Below are positions 53,937-62,843 of a stretch of DNA of 64,000 nucleotides, in pieces. This DNA comes from Foliamicus sp965115835. Its GTDB lineage: Bacteria; Pseudomonadota; Gammaproteobacteria; Steroidobacterales; Foliamicaceae. Where the stretch lies: assembly GCA_965115835.1 (NCBI GenBank), contig OZ220471.1, forward strand, positions 248,001 through 312,000, read 5' to 3'. Each line of letters opens with the position of its first letter. The first letter of the stretch is position 1. Both the position numbers and the translations under genes were made by a program. The notes beneath the pieces were generated by a model. It did not search any database. It was not told where the DNA came from and saw nothing but the letters and a program-made list of their open reading frames with translations.

Positions 53937-54749
53937 ATGCCGGAAGCGAAGACAGTGGTGGTGACCGGCGGTACGCGCGGCATTGGCTACGGGCTGGCGC
54001 GCGAGTTCCTCAAGCGCGGTCATCGCGTGGCGCTGTGCGCGCGCAGCGACGAGAGCGCCAGGGCCGCTGCTGCGGAATTGGCCGCGCACGGCGAAGTCCT
54101 CGGGAAGGGCTGCGATGTGAGCGATTACGCCAGCGTTCAGGCCCTCTGGGACGCTGCGGCGGAACGCTTCGGCGCGGTCGATATCTGGATCAACAACGCC
54201 GGCGTCAGCAATCGCCGCGTCAACGTGAGCGAACTGGCGCCCGAGGAGATCGCGCAAGTGGTGCATACCAACCTTCTGGGATCGTTCAACGGCTGCCGGG
54301 TTGCGATCGACGGAATGCGCAGGCAGGGCTCGGGCGGGGCGGTGTACCTGTTCGAGGGCTTCGGCAGCGATGGCATGACCACGCCGGGGCTGACGCCGTA
54401 TGGCGCCACCAAGCGCGCCATCAGCTACATGGCGAAGTCGCTGGCCAGGGAAGTGCGCGGCGCCAACGTGATCGTGGGCGCGCTGAGTCCGGGCATCGTG
54501 ATGACCGAAATGTCGCTGCTGGCCGCCCGAACGGACACCCGGCGCGCGGCGAGGGCGCGAAAGGTCTACAACATTCTCGGGGACAAGACAGAGCGCGTGA
54601 CGCCATGGCTGGTGGAGAAAGTGCTGGCCAACCGCAGGAACGGGGCGAGTATCCGGTGGCTGACCCGGCTGCGGGCTGCGGGGCGCTTCTTCTGCCCGGC
54701 GTACCACCGCCGCGATATCGTCAGCGAGTTCCTGCCGGACGGGTCCTGA
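53937..54749 (+). CDS. Short-chain dehydrogenase/reductase
   Basis: 270-residue NAD(P)-dependent SDR: cofactor loop VVTGGTRGIGYGLA, NNAG motif (WINNAGVSN), catalytic YGATK. The serine normally about 12-13 residues before the tyrosine lies in FEGFGSDGM. The arrangement TNLLGSFNGCRVAIDGM ... GALSPGIVMTEM resembles the NYC1/NOL branch of SDRs (chlorophyll b reductase and bacterial relatives), but substrate prediction from that is unsafe. Ten bases upstream of glnS and probably co-transcribed with it. Confidence 0.9.
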   Translation: MPEAKTVVVTGGTRGIGYGLAREFLKRGHRVALCARSDESARAAAAELAAHGEVLGKGCDVSDYASVQALWDAAAERFGAVDIWINNAGVSNRRVNVSELAPEEIAQVVHTNLLGSFNGCRVAIDGMRRQGSGGAVYLFEGFGSDGMTTPGLTPYGATKRAISYMAKSLAREVRGANVIVGALSPGIVMTEMSLLAARTDTRRAARARKVYNILGDKTERVTPWLVEKVLANRRNGASIRWLTRLRAAGRFFCPAYHRRDIVSEFLPDGS

Positions 54750-54758
54750 CCCCTTGTC

Positions 54759-56417
54759 ATGGCGGCCAGGGACTTCATCCGGCGGATCATCGCCGATGAT
54801 CTGGCCTCCGGCCGTCACCGGAGCGTGGTTACGCGCTTTCCGCCCGAGCCCAACGGCTTCCTGCACATCGGTCACGCCAAATCCATCTGCCTGAACTTCG
54901 GCGTTGCCGGGGAACACGGCGGCGCGTGCTACCTGCGCTATGACGACACCAACCCGGTCGTCGAGGAGCAGAGCTTCGCGGAGGCCATACGCCGGGACGT
55001 GAACTGGCTGGGATTCGAAACGCCCCTGGTGACGTACGCCTCCGATTATTTCCCGCGTCTTTACGAAATCGCCGAGCACATGATCGAGCGCGGAAACGCT
55101 TTCGTGGACAGCAGCTCGGCGGAACGGATATCGGCGGACCGTGGCGCCCTCACTCGCCCCGGCCGTCCCAGTCCCTGTCGCGGCCGCACTCCTGCGGAGA
55201 ACCTCGATCTGTTCCGGCGCATGCGCGCCGGCGAATTCGCCGACGGCGAGCAGGTGCTGCGAGCCCGGATCGACATGGCTTCGCCAAACATCAACCTGCG
55301 CGACCCCGTGCTCTATCGCGTGCGTCATGTGGAACACGCGCGCACCGGGCGGGACTGGTGCATCTATCCCATGTACGACTTCGCCCACACCCTCAGCGAC
55401 ATGCTGGAAGGCATCACCCATTCGCTGTGTACGCTGGAGTTCGAGGACCACCGCCCGTTGTACGAGTGGCTGCTGGACCACTGCGGCCTGGAGCTCGGGA
55501 CGCGTCCCCGCCAGTACGAGTTCGGCCGCCTGAACCTGGGCCACTCCGTGACCAGCAAGCGCCAGATGGCGGAACTGATCCGCAGGCAGGCTGTCGTTGA
55601 CTGGGACGACCCGCGCCTGATGACGCTGGCGGCGCTGCGCCGGCGCGGCTATCCGCCGGAAGTGCTGCGCGAGTTCTGCGCCCGGGCCGGCGTCACCCGC
55701 TCCGACCAGATGATCGCCGCCGACCAGCTGGAGAGCGTGGTGCGCGAAGCGCTCAACCGCGACGCTCCAAGGGCCATGGCGGTGGCCCGGCCGCTGAAGG
55801 TGGTGATAACGAACCTGCCTGCGGACCATTTCGAGGAACTGCCTGCCGGCAATCATCCGCAGCGTCCCGAAATGGGCGCTCGCATGGCCCCATTCTCCCG
55901 CGAACTCTACATCGAGAGCACCGACTTCATGGAGAACCCGCCGCCCCGCTTCCGGCGCCTTCGTCCGGGCGGCGAGGTGCGTTTGCGCAACGCCTACATC
56001 ATTCGATGCGACCAAGTCGTGCCGGGCGCAGGGGGCGAACCGGCGGAACTGCGCTGTCGCGTCGATCCCGATTCCCGCAGCGGTGGCGAAGGCGCCCGGC
56101 GCAAGGTGAAGGGCGCCATTCACTGGGTGAGCGCGCCGCATTCCGTGCCGGCGGAGTTGCGGCTTTATCGCCCCCTGTTCCATGCGGAGCGTCCCGCGCC
56201 GGAACCCGGTTCGCCTTCGCTTGCGGATCAGGTCAATCCGGCATCGCTGGAGGTGGCGCCGGAGGCCCGTGTGGAGCCGGGGCTGGCGCATGTGCGTCCG
56301 GGCGAGACCCGGCAGTTCGAGCGGCTGGGCTACTTCACGCCCGATTGCGCAGACTCCTCCCCGAATGGTCTGGTTTTCAACCGCATTGCCCCCCTGCGCA
56401 GCAGCTACGCCGGCTGA
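54759..56417 (+). CDS. glnS: Glutaminyl-tRNA synthetase
   Basis: 552-residue class I synthetase that charges tRNA-Gln, as expected for a gamma- or betaproteobacterium. HIGH motif at residues 36-39 (PPEPNGFLHIGHAKSI), KMSKS-equivalent reads SVTSKRQM, in place of VMSKRKL in E. coli. DDTNP, MYDFAHTLSD and SLCTLEFEDHRPLYEW are diagnostic. C-terminal anticodon-binding beta-barrels are complete. An arginine/proline-rich insert near residues 125-145 (LTRPGRPSPCRGRTPAEN) is close to the family's usual loop. Followed by three tRNA genes. Confidence 0.96.
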   Translation: MAARDFIRRIIADDLASGRHRSVVTRFPPEPNGFLHIGHAKSICLNFGVAGEHGGACYLRYDDTNPVVEEQSFAEAIRRDVNWLGFETPLVTYASDYFPRLYEIAEHMIERGNAFVDSSSAERISADRGALTRPGRPSPCRGRTPAENLDLFRRMRAGEFADGEQVLRARIDMASPNINLRDPVLYRVRHVEHARTGRDWCIYPMYDFAHTLSDMLEGITHSLCTLEFEDHRPLYEWLLDHCGLELGTRPRQYEFGRLNLGHSVTSKRQMAELIRRQAVVDWDDPRLMTLAALRRRGYPPEVLREFCARAGVTRSDQMIAADQLESVVREALNRDAPRAMAVARPLKVVITNLPADHFEELPAGNHPQRPEMGARMAPFSRELYIESTDFMENPPPRFRRLRPGGEVRLRNAYIIRCDQVVPGAGGEPAELRCRVDPDSRSGGEGARRKVKGAIHWVSAPHSVPAELRLYRPLFHAERPAPEPGSPSLADQVNPASLEVAPEARVEPGLAHVRPGETRQFERLGYFTPDCADSSPNGLVFNRIAPLRSSYAG

Positions 56418-56527
56418 CCCGCACAGCGCGCCGATTGCCGGCGGAGTCGCCACAAGCCGGGCGTTGCGGGCCAGGGGCGCCGTATTGAACCGAAAGTCGA
56501 CTTGCTGCTAGACTCGAGCGCCACGAA

Positions 56528-56602
56528 GCGGGAATAGCTCAGTGGTAGAGCACAACCTTGCCAAGGTTGGGGTCGCGGGTTCAAATCCCGTTTCCCGCTC
56601 CA
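56528..56602 (+). tRNA. tRNA-Gly(GCC)
   Basis: Complete cloverleaf: acceptor GCGGGAA/TTCCCGC, D-arm AGCTCAGTGGTAGAGC, anticodon loop TTGCCAA on stem CAACC/GGTTG, T-arm GCGGGTTCAAATCCCGT. The 3' CCA is encoded. First of a Gly-Cys-Leu cluster with the same content and order as E. coli glyW-cysT-leuZ. Confidence 0.97.
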
Positions 56603-56653
56603 TCTTTCCCATGTGCAGAGAGGGTTTGGCGGCCCCGGCCGCGCGGGGATCCG

Positions 56654-56727
56654 GGCCAGGTGGCAGAGTGGCGATGCAGCGGACTGCAAATCCGTGTACG
56701 CCGGTTCAATTCCGGCCCTGGCCTCCA
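56654..56727 (+). tRNA. tRNA-Cys(GCA)
   Basis: Acceptor GGCCAGG/CCTGGCC, anticodon loop CTGCAAA on stem GCGGA/TCCGT, T-arm CCGGTTCAATTCCGG. CCA is encoded. Second gene of the cluster. Confidence 0.97.
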
Positions 56728-56868
56728 TGAATGCTCCGGTCCGGGCGCCTGTACAGCCTGATTCCGGACAGTGCAAGGTACACTTGCCGCGGGCGCCTTC
56801 CGGTCACGGCGCCCGCTGCGGAAATCCACAGTGGAGCGCTGCGGGCGTTGGCCGGGCGGCGCAGCCTT

Positions 56869-57178
56869 GCCCGGGTGGCGAAATGGGTATACGCAGGGGA
56901 CTTGTAATTGAGCGCCGGTCGCGAAAACGCCGGATGCGCAAGGAGTCAAATTCGGGGAAACCTCAGCACGCTTCAAGGTGGTGGCAATCCCGAGCTAAGC
57001 CCGCTTGCGGGAAAGTGTAGAGACTTGACGGCTCCGGCCTACGTTGCCTCGCGGCGATAGGGCAGAGGGAAAGTCCAGACCCCAAAGGGGTGCGACGCGC
57101 ATCCCGCGGCGAAAGCCGTAGCGGGTAAGAAAATCCCCCGGGGGAAACCCCATGCCGGTTCGAGTCCGGCCCCGGGCA
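56869..57178 (+). tRNA. tRNA-Leu(UAA) split by a group I intron
   Basis: 5' exon 56869-56903 (GCCCGGGTGGCG ... GGGGACTT) and 3' exon 57130-57178 (AAAATCCCC ... CCCGGGCA). Spliced, they give a full class II tRNA: acceptor GCCCGGG/CCCGGGC, D-stem GCG/CGC, anticodon stem GGGGA/TCCCC with loop CTTAAAA (anticodon TAA), long variable arm GGGG-GAAA-CCCC, T-arm GCCGG-TTCGAGT-CCGGC. The exons resemble E. coli leuZ (GCCCGGATGG... GGGATTTAAAATCCC), and it occupies the leuZ position after Gly and Cys. CCA is not encoded (A is followed by GCT), unlike its two neighbours. Confidence 0.93.
56904..57129 (+). ncRNA. Group I self-splicing intron in tRNA-Leu(UAA)
   Basis: 226 nt, no ORF. It lies between U34 and A35 of the anticodon, the site used by cyanobacterial and plastid tRNA-Leu introns. 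Core signatures match that subgroup: P1 pairs exon CUU with intron GAG (last exon U on G); GTCAAATTCGGGGAAACCT (P/P4 side); GGCAATCCCGAGCTAAGCC (Q); GTGTAGAGACTTGACGG (R); AGGGAAAGTCC (S); terminal omega-G in GCGGGTAAG just before the 3' exon. The host gene cannot give a working tRNA without splicing, so the ribozyme should be active. Confidence 0.92.
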
Positions 57179-57313
57179 GCTACAGGACCAATCCGCCGGG
57201 TTGGCGCGGGAAATGTTTTTCCCGTCGCGTCCCGGGCTTGGCCCGCATATCCTTGCCGGAGCGGCGCCCAGGCCGCTGACAAACACCCGCCCGCCGTTAA
57301 ACTGCCCGCTGAA

Positions 57314-58882
57314 ATGAGCGAGGCACGGAACAGGCGCGGCCTGCTGGGGTCCTGGTCGCTGGTGGCCGGACTCACCACCGTTTCAAGGATACTGGGGCTG
57401 GCCCGCGAGATCGCCTTTGCACGCTTTTTGGGCGCGGGCCTGGTGATGGATGCGTTCATCGTGGCGTTTCGCATCCCCAGTCTGTTCCGGCACTTCTTTG
57501 CCGAGGGCGCGCTGACCCAGAGTTTCGTTCCGGTGTATGCGCAACGCATGGAAGCGGGCAACGAGAAGGAACTCGCGCCGCTGCTCGGGCGCGTGGTGGG
57601 CACGCTGGGCGCCGTGGTGGCGCTGGTATCGCTGTTCGGCGTGATCTTCGCGCCCCTGTTCGTTTGGCTGTGCGCGCTGGGCTTCGCCCTGGAAGGCGGC
57701 GAAGCCTACGGGATTTCGGTGTCGATGCTGCGCCGCACCTTTCCCTACCTGTTCTTCATCTCGATTGCGGCGATGCTGGCTGCGGCCCTGAACGCCCATC
57801 GCAAGTTCGCCGCCGCGGCGTTCACGCCGGTGCTGATGAATCTGTTCCTGATCGCGGCCGCCAGCCTGTACGCGATGCAGGCCGAGCCCCGGGCGTCCGT
57901 GCTGGGGTGGGGCGTGTGCCTTGCCGGGCTGGCGCAGATGTTGTTCCTGCTGGTGTTCGCGCGGCGCAGCTGCGGCGCATTCTCGCCGCGATGGGGCTGG
58001 CGGGATTCCAGCGTGCGCCGGATCCTCAAGTTGATGGCGCCGGTCATCTTCGGCTCCTCGGCGGCCCAGGTGGGAGTGCTGCTGGACACGGCGCTGGCGA
58101 GCTTTTTGGTGACAGGAAGCCTGAGCTGGCTGAACTATTCGCAGCGATTGATGGAGTTTCCGCTGGGCGTGTTCGGGGTGGCCCTGGCAACCGTGGTTCT
58201 GCCCAGGCTGTCGCGTTTGCATGCCGCCGGGGAACGGGACGAATACCTGGCGTCCACCGGCTGGGCGATCCGCTCGGGACTGGCCATTTCGCTGCCTTGC
58301 GCTGCCGGCTTGTTCCTTCTTGCCGAACCCATCATGGCGACTCTCTTCCTCGGAGGGAAATTCAACCCTTCGGATGCGCAAATGGCTGCGGCGAGCCTCA
58401 AGGCCTACGCCCTGGGCCTGCCCGGACTGATCGGCGTCAAGACCCTGGCGCCGTCGTTCTTTTCCCGCCAGGACATGAAAACGCCCGTTCGGGTGGCGAT
58501 CCTGGCGCTGGTTTGCAAGTTTGCGGTGTCCCTGCCGGTGTTGTGGTACTGGCTGAGCCGGGACCTGCATGCGCCCCACGCCGTTCTGGCGGCGGGCACC
58601 GCCCTGTCCGCGACGATCAACGCGGCGGCGCTGTGGCTGTTGTTCCGCAGGCAGGATCCCGGGGGCAAACGGGGGGCGATGTTTCGCCCGTTGCTCCGTA
58701 TCGGCGTTGCGGTGGCCGTGATTTGCCTGCTGCTGGTGGAGTTCGCCCCGGCGGCGCCGCGCTGGTCCGAAGTTGCGCTGGCGGTTCGCTGCCTGTGGAT
58801 GCTGGCCTGCGTGGGAGGCGCGGCGCTGGCCTATTTCGTGTGCCTGTTCGTGACCGGTCACCGATGGCGCGACAGCGCATAG
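57314..58882 (+). CDS. murJ: Lipid II flippase MurJ
   Basis: 522-residue polytopic membrane protein (about 14 helices) of the MurJ/MviN family that flips the peptidoglycan precursor lipid II. The opening SWSLVAGLTTVSRILGLARE, ARFLGAGLVMDAFIVAFRIPSLFRHFFAEGALTQSFVPVYA is highly conserved and contains the essential arginines of the central cavity. First gene of the classical gammaproteobacterial run murJ-ribF-ileS-lspA. Confidence 0.96.
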   Translation: MSEARNRRGLLGSWSLVAGLTTVSRILGLAREIAFARFLGAGLVMDAFIVAFRIPSLFRHFFAEGALTQSFVPVYAQRMEAGNEKELAPLLGRVVGTLGAVVALVSLFGVIFAPLFVWLCALGFALEGGEAYGISVSMLRRTFPYLFFISIAAMLAAALNAHRKFAAAAFTPVLMNLFLIAAASLYAMQAEPRASVLGWGVCLAGLAQMLFLLVFARRSCGAFSPRWGWRDSSVRRILKLMAPVIFGSSAAQVGVLLDTALASFLVTGSLSWLNYSQRLMEFPLGVFGVALATVVLPRLSRLHAAGERDEYLASTGWAIRSGLAISLPCAAGLFLLAEPIMATLFLGGKFNPSDAQMAAASLKAYALGLPGLIGVKTLAPSFFSRQDMKTPVRVAILALVCKFAVSLPVLWYWLSRDLHAPHAVLAAGTALSATINAAALWLLFRRQDPGGKRGAMFRPLLRIGVAVAVICLLLVEFAPAAPRWSEVALAVRCLWMLACVGGAALAYFVCLFVTGHRWRDSA

Positions 58883-58954
58883 ATCCGCCTTGCCCCCGCG
58901 CCTTCTATAATTTCGCGATCCATTGGAAAGGAAGGGATTTCAGCCCTGCACGCG

Positions 58955-59890
58955 ATGCTTCTCTTTCGCCGCATCTCCAGCTTGCCAGCCTCACTGGGTC
59001 ACGGAAGCGTCGTGACGGTGGGCGGTTACGACGGCATGCACCTGGGACATCTGGATGTTCTGCGCCGGGTTTCCACAGCCGCCGCCAAGCGCAAGCTGGC
59101 GGCCATCGTGTGCAGCTTCGAGCCTTCGCCCAAGGAGCATCTGGCGCCGGGAGATCCGCCGCCGCGCCTGATGACCCTGCGCGAGAAGTGCGCGGCCCTG
59201 AGCCTTGCGGGGATCGACGCCCTGTACTGCCCGCCGTTCGATGACGCCCTGCGCCTGCTTGCGCCCGACGCCTTCATGCAGGACATCCTGACCCGGCTGC
59301 TGAAGGCGCGGCTCGTGATCCAGGGTCGCCGTTTCCGGTTCGGCTACATGCGCCGCGGAGGGATCGACACGCTGCGGGAGGGCGGCGCGAAGCACGGTTT
59401 CGGCGTGGAAGAGGCGCCGCCGTTTCGACTGGACGGCCGGCGCGTTTCCAGTTCGCGGGTGCGCAAGGCCCTGGCGGACTCCGACATGAGACTGGCCGCC
59501 AGACTGCTGGGGCGCCCGTACAGCATGGGAGGGCGTGTCGTTCCCGGGTTGGACATCGGCGCCAGACGCCTGGGGTACCCCACCGCCAACATTCGGCTCA
59601 AGCGGCGCGTCAGTCCGCTGGACGGCATCTTTGCCGTGCGCGTGTGCGGGGCGGCGGCGCAACCCCTGGAGGGGGTTGCCAGCATCGGCTGCCGGCCCAC
59701 GGTCGGCGGCACGGAAAAAATCCTCGAGGCGCATATCTTCGATTTCCGCGGCGATTTGTACGGTCGTTTTCTGGATGTGGAGCCGGTGGCCAAGTTGCGC
59801 GATGAAGTGTGCTTCAGGAATCTCGACGAACTGCGGGCGCAGATGGATCGCGACGCGGATCAAGCCCGCGAACTGTTGCGTGCTGCCTGA
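58955..59890 (+). CDS. ribF: Bifunctional riboflavin kinase/FMN adenylyltransferase
   Basis: 311 residues, making FMN and FAD. The N-terminal adenylyltransferase domain has VVTVGGYDGMHLGHLDVL (family norm GNFDGVHLGH) and SSSRVRKAL; the C-terminal flavokinase domain has GRPYSMGGRVVPG, LGYPTANIRL with the PTAN metal site, and SIGCRPTVGG. The tyrosine and methionine in GGYDGM are slight departures at the HxGH loop. 72 bp after murJ. Confidence 0.95.
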   Translation: MLLFRRISSLPASLGHGSVVTVGGYDGMHLGHLDVLRRVSTAAAKRKLAAIVCSFEPSPKEHLAPGDPPPRLMTLREKCAALSLAGIDALYCPPFDDALRLLAPDAFMQDILTRLLKARLVIQGRRFRFGYMRRGGIDTLREGGAKHGFGVEEAPPFRLDGRRVSSSRVRKALADSDMRLAARLLGRPYSMGGRVVPGLDIGARRLGYPTANIRLKRRVSPLDGIFAVRVCGAAAQPLEGVASIGCRPTVGGTEKILEAHIFDFRGDLYGRFLDVEPVAKLRDEVCFRNLDELRAQMDRDADQARELLRAA

Positions 59891-59894
59891 GCGG

Positions 59895-60045
59895 CTTGCC
59901 CCGCGGGACGATTCGGCGTCCGGCCAGTGGGATAGCGCAGCCGGATTGCGCCAATATACGGTTTTTCAGCCCCGATGATTGCCCCCGAATCGAAGGTGTT
60001 CTTGGTAATGCGGTTCCGGGAGAGTTCCCTGCGGCCCGGTTCGGC
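59895..60045 (+). repeat. Second dispersed repeat family, copy B
   Basis: Fills the ribF-ileS gap. Aligns without gaps to 39958-40110 over about 105 bp. It comes within about 20 bp of the ileS start, so it could affect ileS expression; no terminator or promoter was recognised in it. Confidence 0.6.
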
Positions 60046-60065
60046 GAGGCAGGCGAGTGGATTTC

Positions 60066-62843
60066 ATGGCCGGCTATCGTGACACCCTGAACCTGCCGCG
60101 TACCGCATTTCCAATGCGGGCCAATCTGGCGCGCCGCGAACCCCGAATGCTGGAGGAATGGGATCGCGAGGGCCGCTACGCGCGCATCCGCGAGCGCATG
60201 GCGGGACGCAAGAAGTTCGTGCTGCTGGACGGGCCGCCGTACGCCAACGGTTCGATTCATATCGGCCACGCGTACAACAAGGTGTTGAAGGACATCATCA
60301 TCAAGTCCAAAATCCTCGATGGCCATAACGCGCCCTACGTGCCGGGTTGGGACTGCCACGGCCTGCCCATTGAGGTGCGCGTGGAGCATGAACTCGGCCA
60401 CAAGGCCGCCGCGCTGGACGGCGCGCGGTTCCGCGAGGCATGCCGCCGTTACGCCGCCGGACAGATCGAGGGGCAGCGCCGGGATTTTCGCCGTCTGGGC
60501 GTGTTCGGCGAGTGGGAGCGGCCGTATCTCACCATGGCGGCGCGCTACGAGGCCAACCAGATCAGGGCGTTCGCCGGCATCTTTGCCCGCGGCCATGTGT
60601 ATCGCGGCCACAAGCCGGTCCACTGGTGTCTGGACTGCGGTTCTGCGCTAGCGGAAGCGGAAGTCGAGTACGAGAACAGGACCTCGGTTGCCGTGGATGT
60701 GCGTTTTCGCGCGGATGATCCCGCCGATTTTCTGGCGCGCGCCGGAGGCGTGGAGGACAACGGCGCGCCGGTGTGCGTTCCCATCTGGACCACGACCCCC
60801 TGGACGCTTCCCGCCAATCAGGCGGTGGCGTTGAGCGACCGCTTCGATTACGTGCTGCTGGAAACGAATATCGGCGGGCGAACCGAGCGCCTGGTGCTGG
60901 CGCGGGAGCTGGCGGAGGATTCCCTGAAACGCTACGGGGCGCGGGGCGGCGCGCGCGAACTCGCGGCCCTGAAAGGCGAGCAGCTCAGGGGCGCTGCGCT
61001 CAGGCACCCCTTCCATGACCGGCTCGTTCCAATCCTGACCGCTGGCCACGTCACGCTGGAGGCGGGGACCGGAGCAGTGCACACCGCGCCTGCCCATGGG
61101 CCTGACGACTTCGAGCTGTGCCGCAGGGCCGGGGTGGCGCTGCACAATCCGCTGGCGCCTGACGGCCATTTCCTTTTGGACACCGAAGTGGTGGGCGGGC
61201 TGCATGTGGAGGAGGCCGACCGGCGCATCCCCGGAATCCTGGACGAGCGGGGCATGCTGCTGTGCCGGGAGGACCACGAGCACAGCTATCCCCATTGCTG
61301 GCGCCACCATCGCCCGCTGTTGTTCACGGCCACGCCGCAATGGTTCGTGGGTCTGGATCGGGCCGGGCTGCGGGCTGCCGCGGCTGGCGCCATCAGGGAG
61401 GTCGACTGGTATCCGCGATGGGCCGAACAGCGGATCGCGGAAATGGTCGAGACCCGTCCGGACTGGTGTATTTCCCGCAGCCGCTCCTGGGGCGTTCCCC
61501 TGCCCTTGCTGGTGGATCGCGAGAGCGGAGAGCCGCACCCGGAATCGGCCCGCCTCATGGGCGAAATAGCCAGGCGTATGGACCAGAGAGGCATCGAGGC
61601 CTGGTTCGATCTGGACCCTGCCGAATTGCTGGGCGAGGAGTCGGCCCGCTATCGCAAGGTCACCGAGGTGATGGATGTGTGGATGGATTCGGGTCTGGCG
61701 CATCGCTGCGTGAGTGCGGAGCATCCGGAAATCGACCACCCTGCCGACCTCTATGTGGAAGGCTCGGACCAGCATCGCGGATGGTTTCAGTCCTCGCTTT
61801 TGACCTCGATGGCCATCGACGGGCGCCCCCCCTATCGTGCGGTGCTGACCCACGGTTTCGCGGTGGACGAACAGGGCCGCAAGCAATCCAAGTCGCGGGG
61901 CAATGTGGTGGATCCGCGCGAAGTCGTGGACCGGCTCGGCGCCGATGTGTTGCGCTTGTGGGTGTGGACTACCGACTACCGGCGAGAGGTGAGCGTCTCG
62001 CCGGACATCCTCACCCGCGTTTCCGACGCCTACAGGCGCCTGCGCAACACGGCGCGCTTTCTGCTGGGCAACCTGCACGATTTCGATCCCCGCCGGCACG
62101 CCGTGGCGCCGGGAAAAGCCGTGGACCTGGACCTGTGGGCCTTGCGCCGCACCCGCGAACTGGACCGGAGGGTCTGGAAGCACTATCGCCAGTACGAGTT
62201 CCACCCCATCTTCCAGGAGGTGCATAACTTCTGCGTGGTGGACATGGGCAATTTCTATCTGGACGTGATCAAGGACCGGCTCTACACGATGCCGGCGGAC
62301 AGTCATGGCAGGCGTTCGGCCCAGACCGCGTTGTGGCATCTGGCCGAATGTCTGGCGCGCTGGCTGGCGCCGGTGCTGAGCTTTACCGCCGAGGAGTTCT
62401 GGCGCGAGATGCCGGGTGCGCGCGATGAGTCGGTTTTCATGTCTTCGCGGCACCAACTGCCGGAACTGCCGGAATGTCGGGCGGATTGGGGCGCCTTGCG
62501 CGAGGTCCGTTCGAGGGTGCTGGGGGTCATGGAGGAAGCGCGGCAGGCTGGCCGGGTGGGTTCTTCGCTGGAGGCCGAGCTGACGGTTCCCGCGGACGCA
62601 GCCACCTTCAAGGCTTTGCGGCAGCCTGGAGACGAGCTGCGCTTCGTGTTCATTTCGGCCGCGGTGGAACTGTCGCAGGGAGAAGCCAACGAGGCGCCGG
62701 AGTGCCGGCCTAGCGAACATCCCAAGTGTCAGCGCTGCTGGCACCGCGTTGCGGTTCGTCCCGCCGGCGATGCCCGCGCCGGATTGTGCGAGCGCTGCGT
62801 GACCAATCTCGACGGCGCCGGCGAGGTGCGGGAGTGGGCCTGA
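60066..62843 (+). CDS. ileS: Isoleucyl-tRNA synthetase
   Basis: 925-residue class I synthetase with editing domain. HIGH at 65-68 (NGSIHIGHAYN), CP1 editing region (TTPWTLPANQAVAL, GAVHTAPAHGPDDF), KMSKS form KQSKS (GRKQSKSRGN), and a C-terminal zinc finger (CQRCWHR ... CERC). ATG at 60066 matches the E. coli N-terminus (TLNLPRTAFPMRANL against TLNLPETGFPMRGDL); GTG at 60057 is an in-frame alternative. It overlaps lspA by 10 bp. Confidence 0.97.
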   Translation: MAGYRDTLNLPRTAFPMRANLARREPRMLEEWDREGRYARIRERMAGRKKFVLLDGPPYANGSIHIGHAYNKVLKDIIIKSKILDGHNAPYVPGWDCHGLPIEVRVEHELGHKAAALDGARFREACRRYAAGQIEGQRRDFRRLGVFGEWERPYLTMAARYEANQIRAFAGIFARGHVYRGHKPVHWCLDCGSALAEAEVEYENRTSVAVDVRFRADDPADFLARAGGVEDNGAPVCVPIWTTTPWTLPANQAVALSDRFDYVLLETNIGGRTERLVLARELAEDSLKRYGARGGARELAALKGEQLRGAALRHPFHDRLVPILTAGHVTLEAGTGAVHTAPAHGPDDFELCRRAGVALHNPLAPDGHFLLDTEVVGGLHVEEADRRIPGILDERGMLLCREDHEHSYPHCWRHHRPLLFTATPQWFVGLDRAGLRAAAAGAIREVDWYPRWAEQRIAEMVETRPDWCISRSRSWGVPLPLLVDRESGEPHPESARLMGEIARRMDQRGIEAWFDLDPAELLGEESARYRKVTEVMDVWMDSGLAHRCVSAEHPEIDHPADLYVEGSDQHRGWFQSSLLTSMAIDGRPPYRAVLTHGFAVDEQGRKQSKSRGNVVDPREVVDRLGADVLRLWVWTTDYRREVSVSPDILTRVSDAYRRLRNTARFLLGNLHDFDPRRHAVAPGKAVDLDLWALRRTRELDRRVWKHYRQYEFHPIFQEVHNFCVVDMGNFYLDVIKDRLYTMPADSHGRRSAQTALWHLAECLARWLAPVLSFTAEEFWREMPGARDESVFMSSRHQLPELPECRADWGALREVRSRVLGVMEEARQAGRVGSSLEAELTVPADAATFKALRQPGDELRFVFISAAVELSQGEANEAPECRPSEHPKCQRCWHRVAVRPAGDARAGLCERCVTNLDGAGEVREWA

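Noticed and set aside
57020..57180. tmRNA or RNase P RNA as explanation of the structured region after tRNA-Cys
   Set aside because: The ends form a perfect split tRNA-Leu and the core strings fit a tRNA-Leu group I intron; there is no tag-peptide frame or RNase P consensus.
56405..57286. Minus-strand ORFs over the tRNA cluster (for example 56405-56776)
   Set aside because: They are antisense translations of tRNA genes and of the intron, a common artefact.
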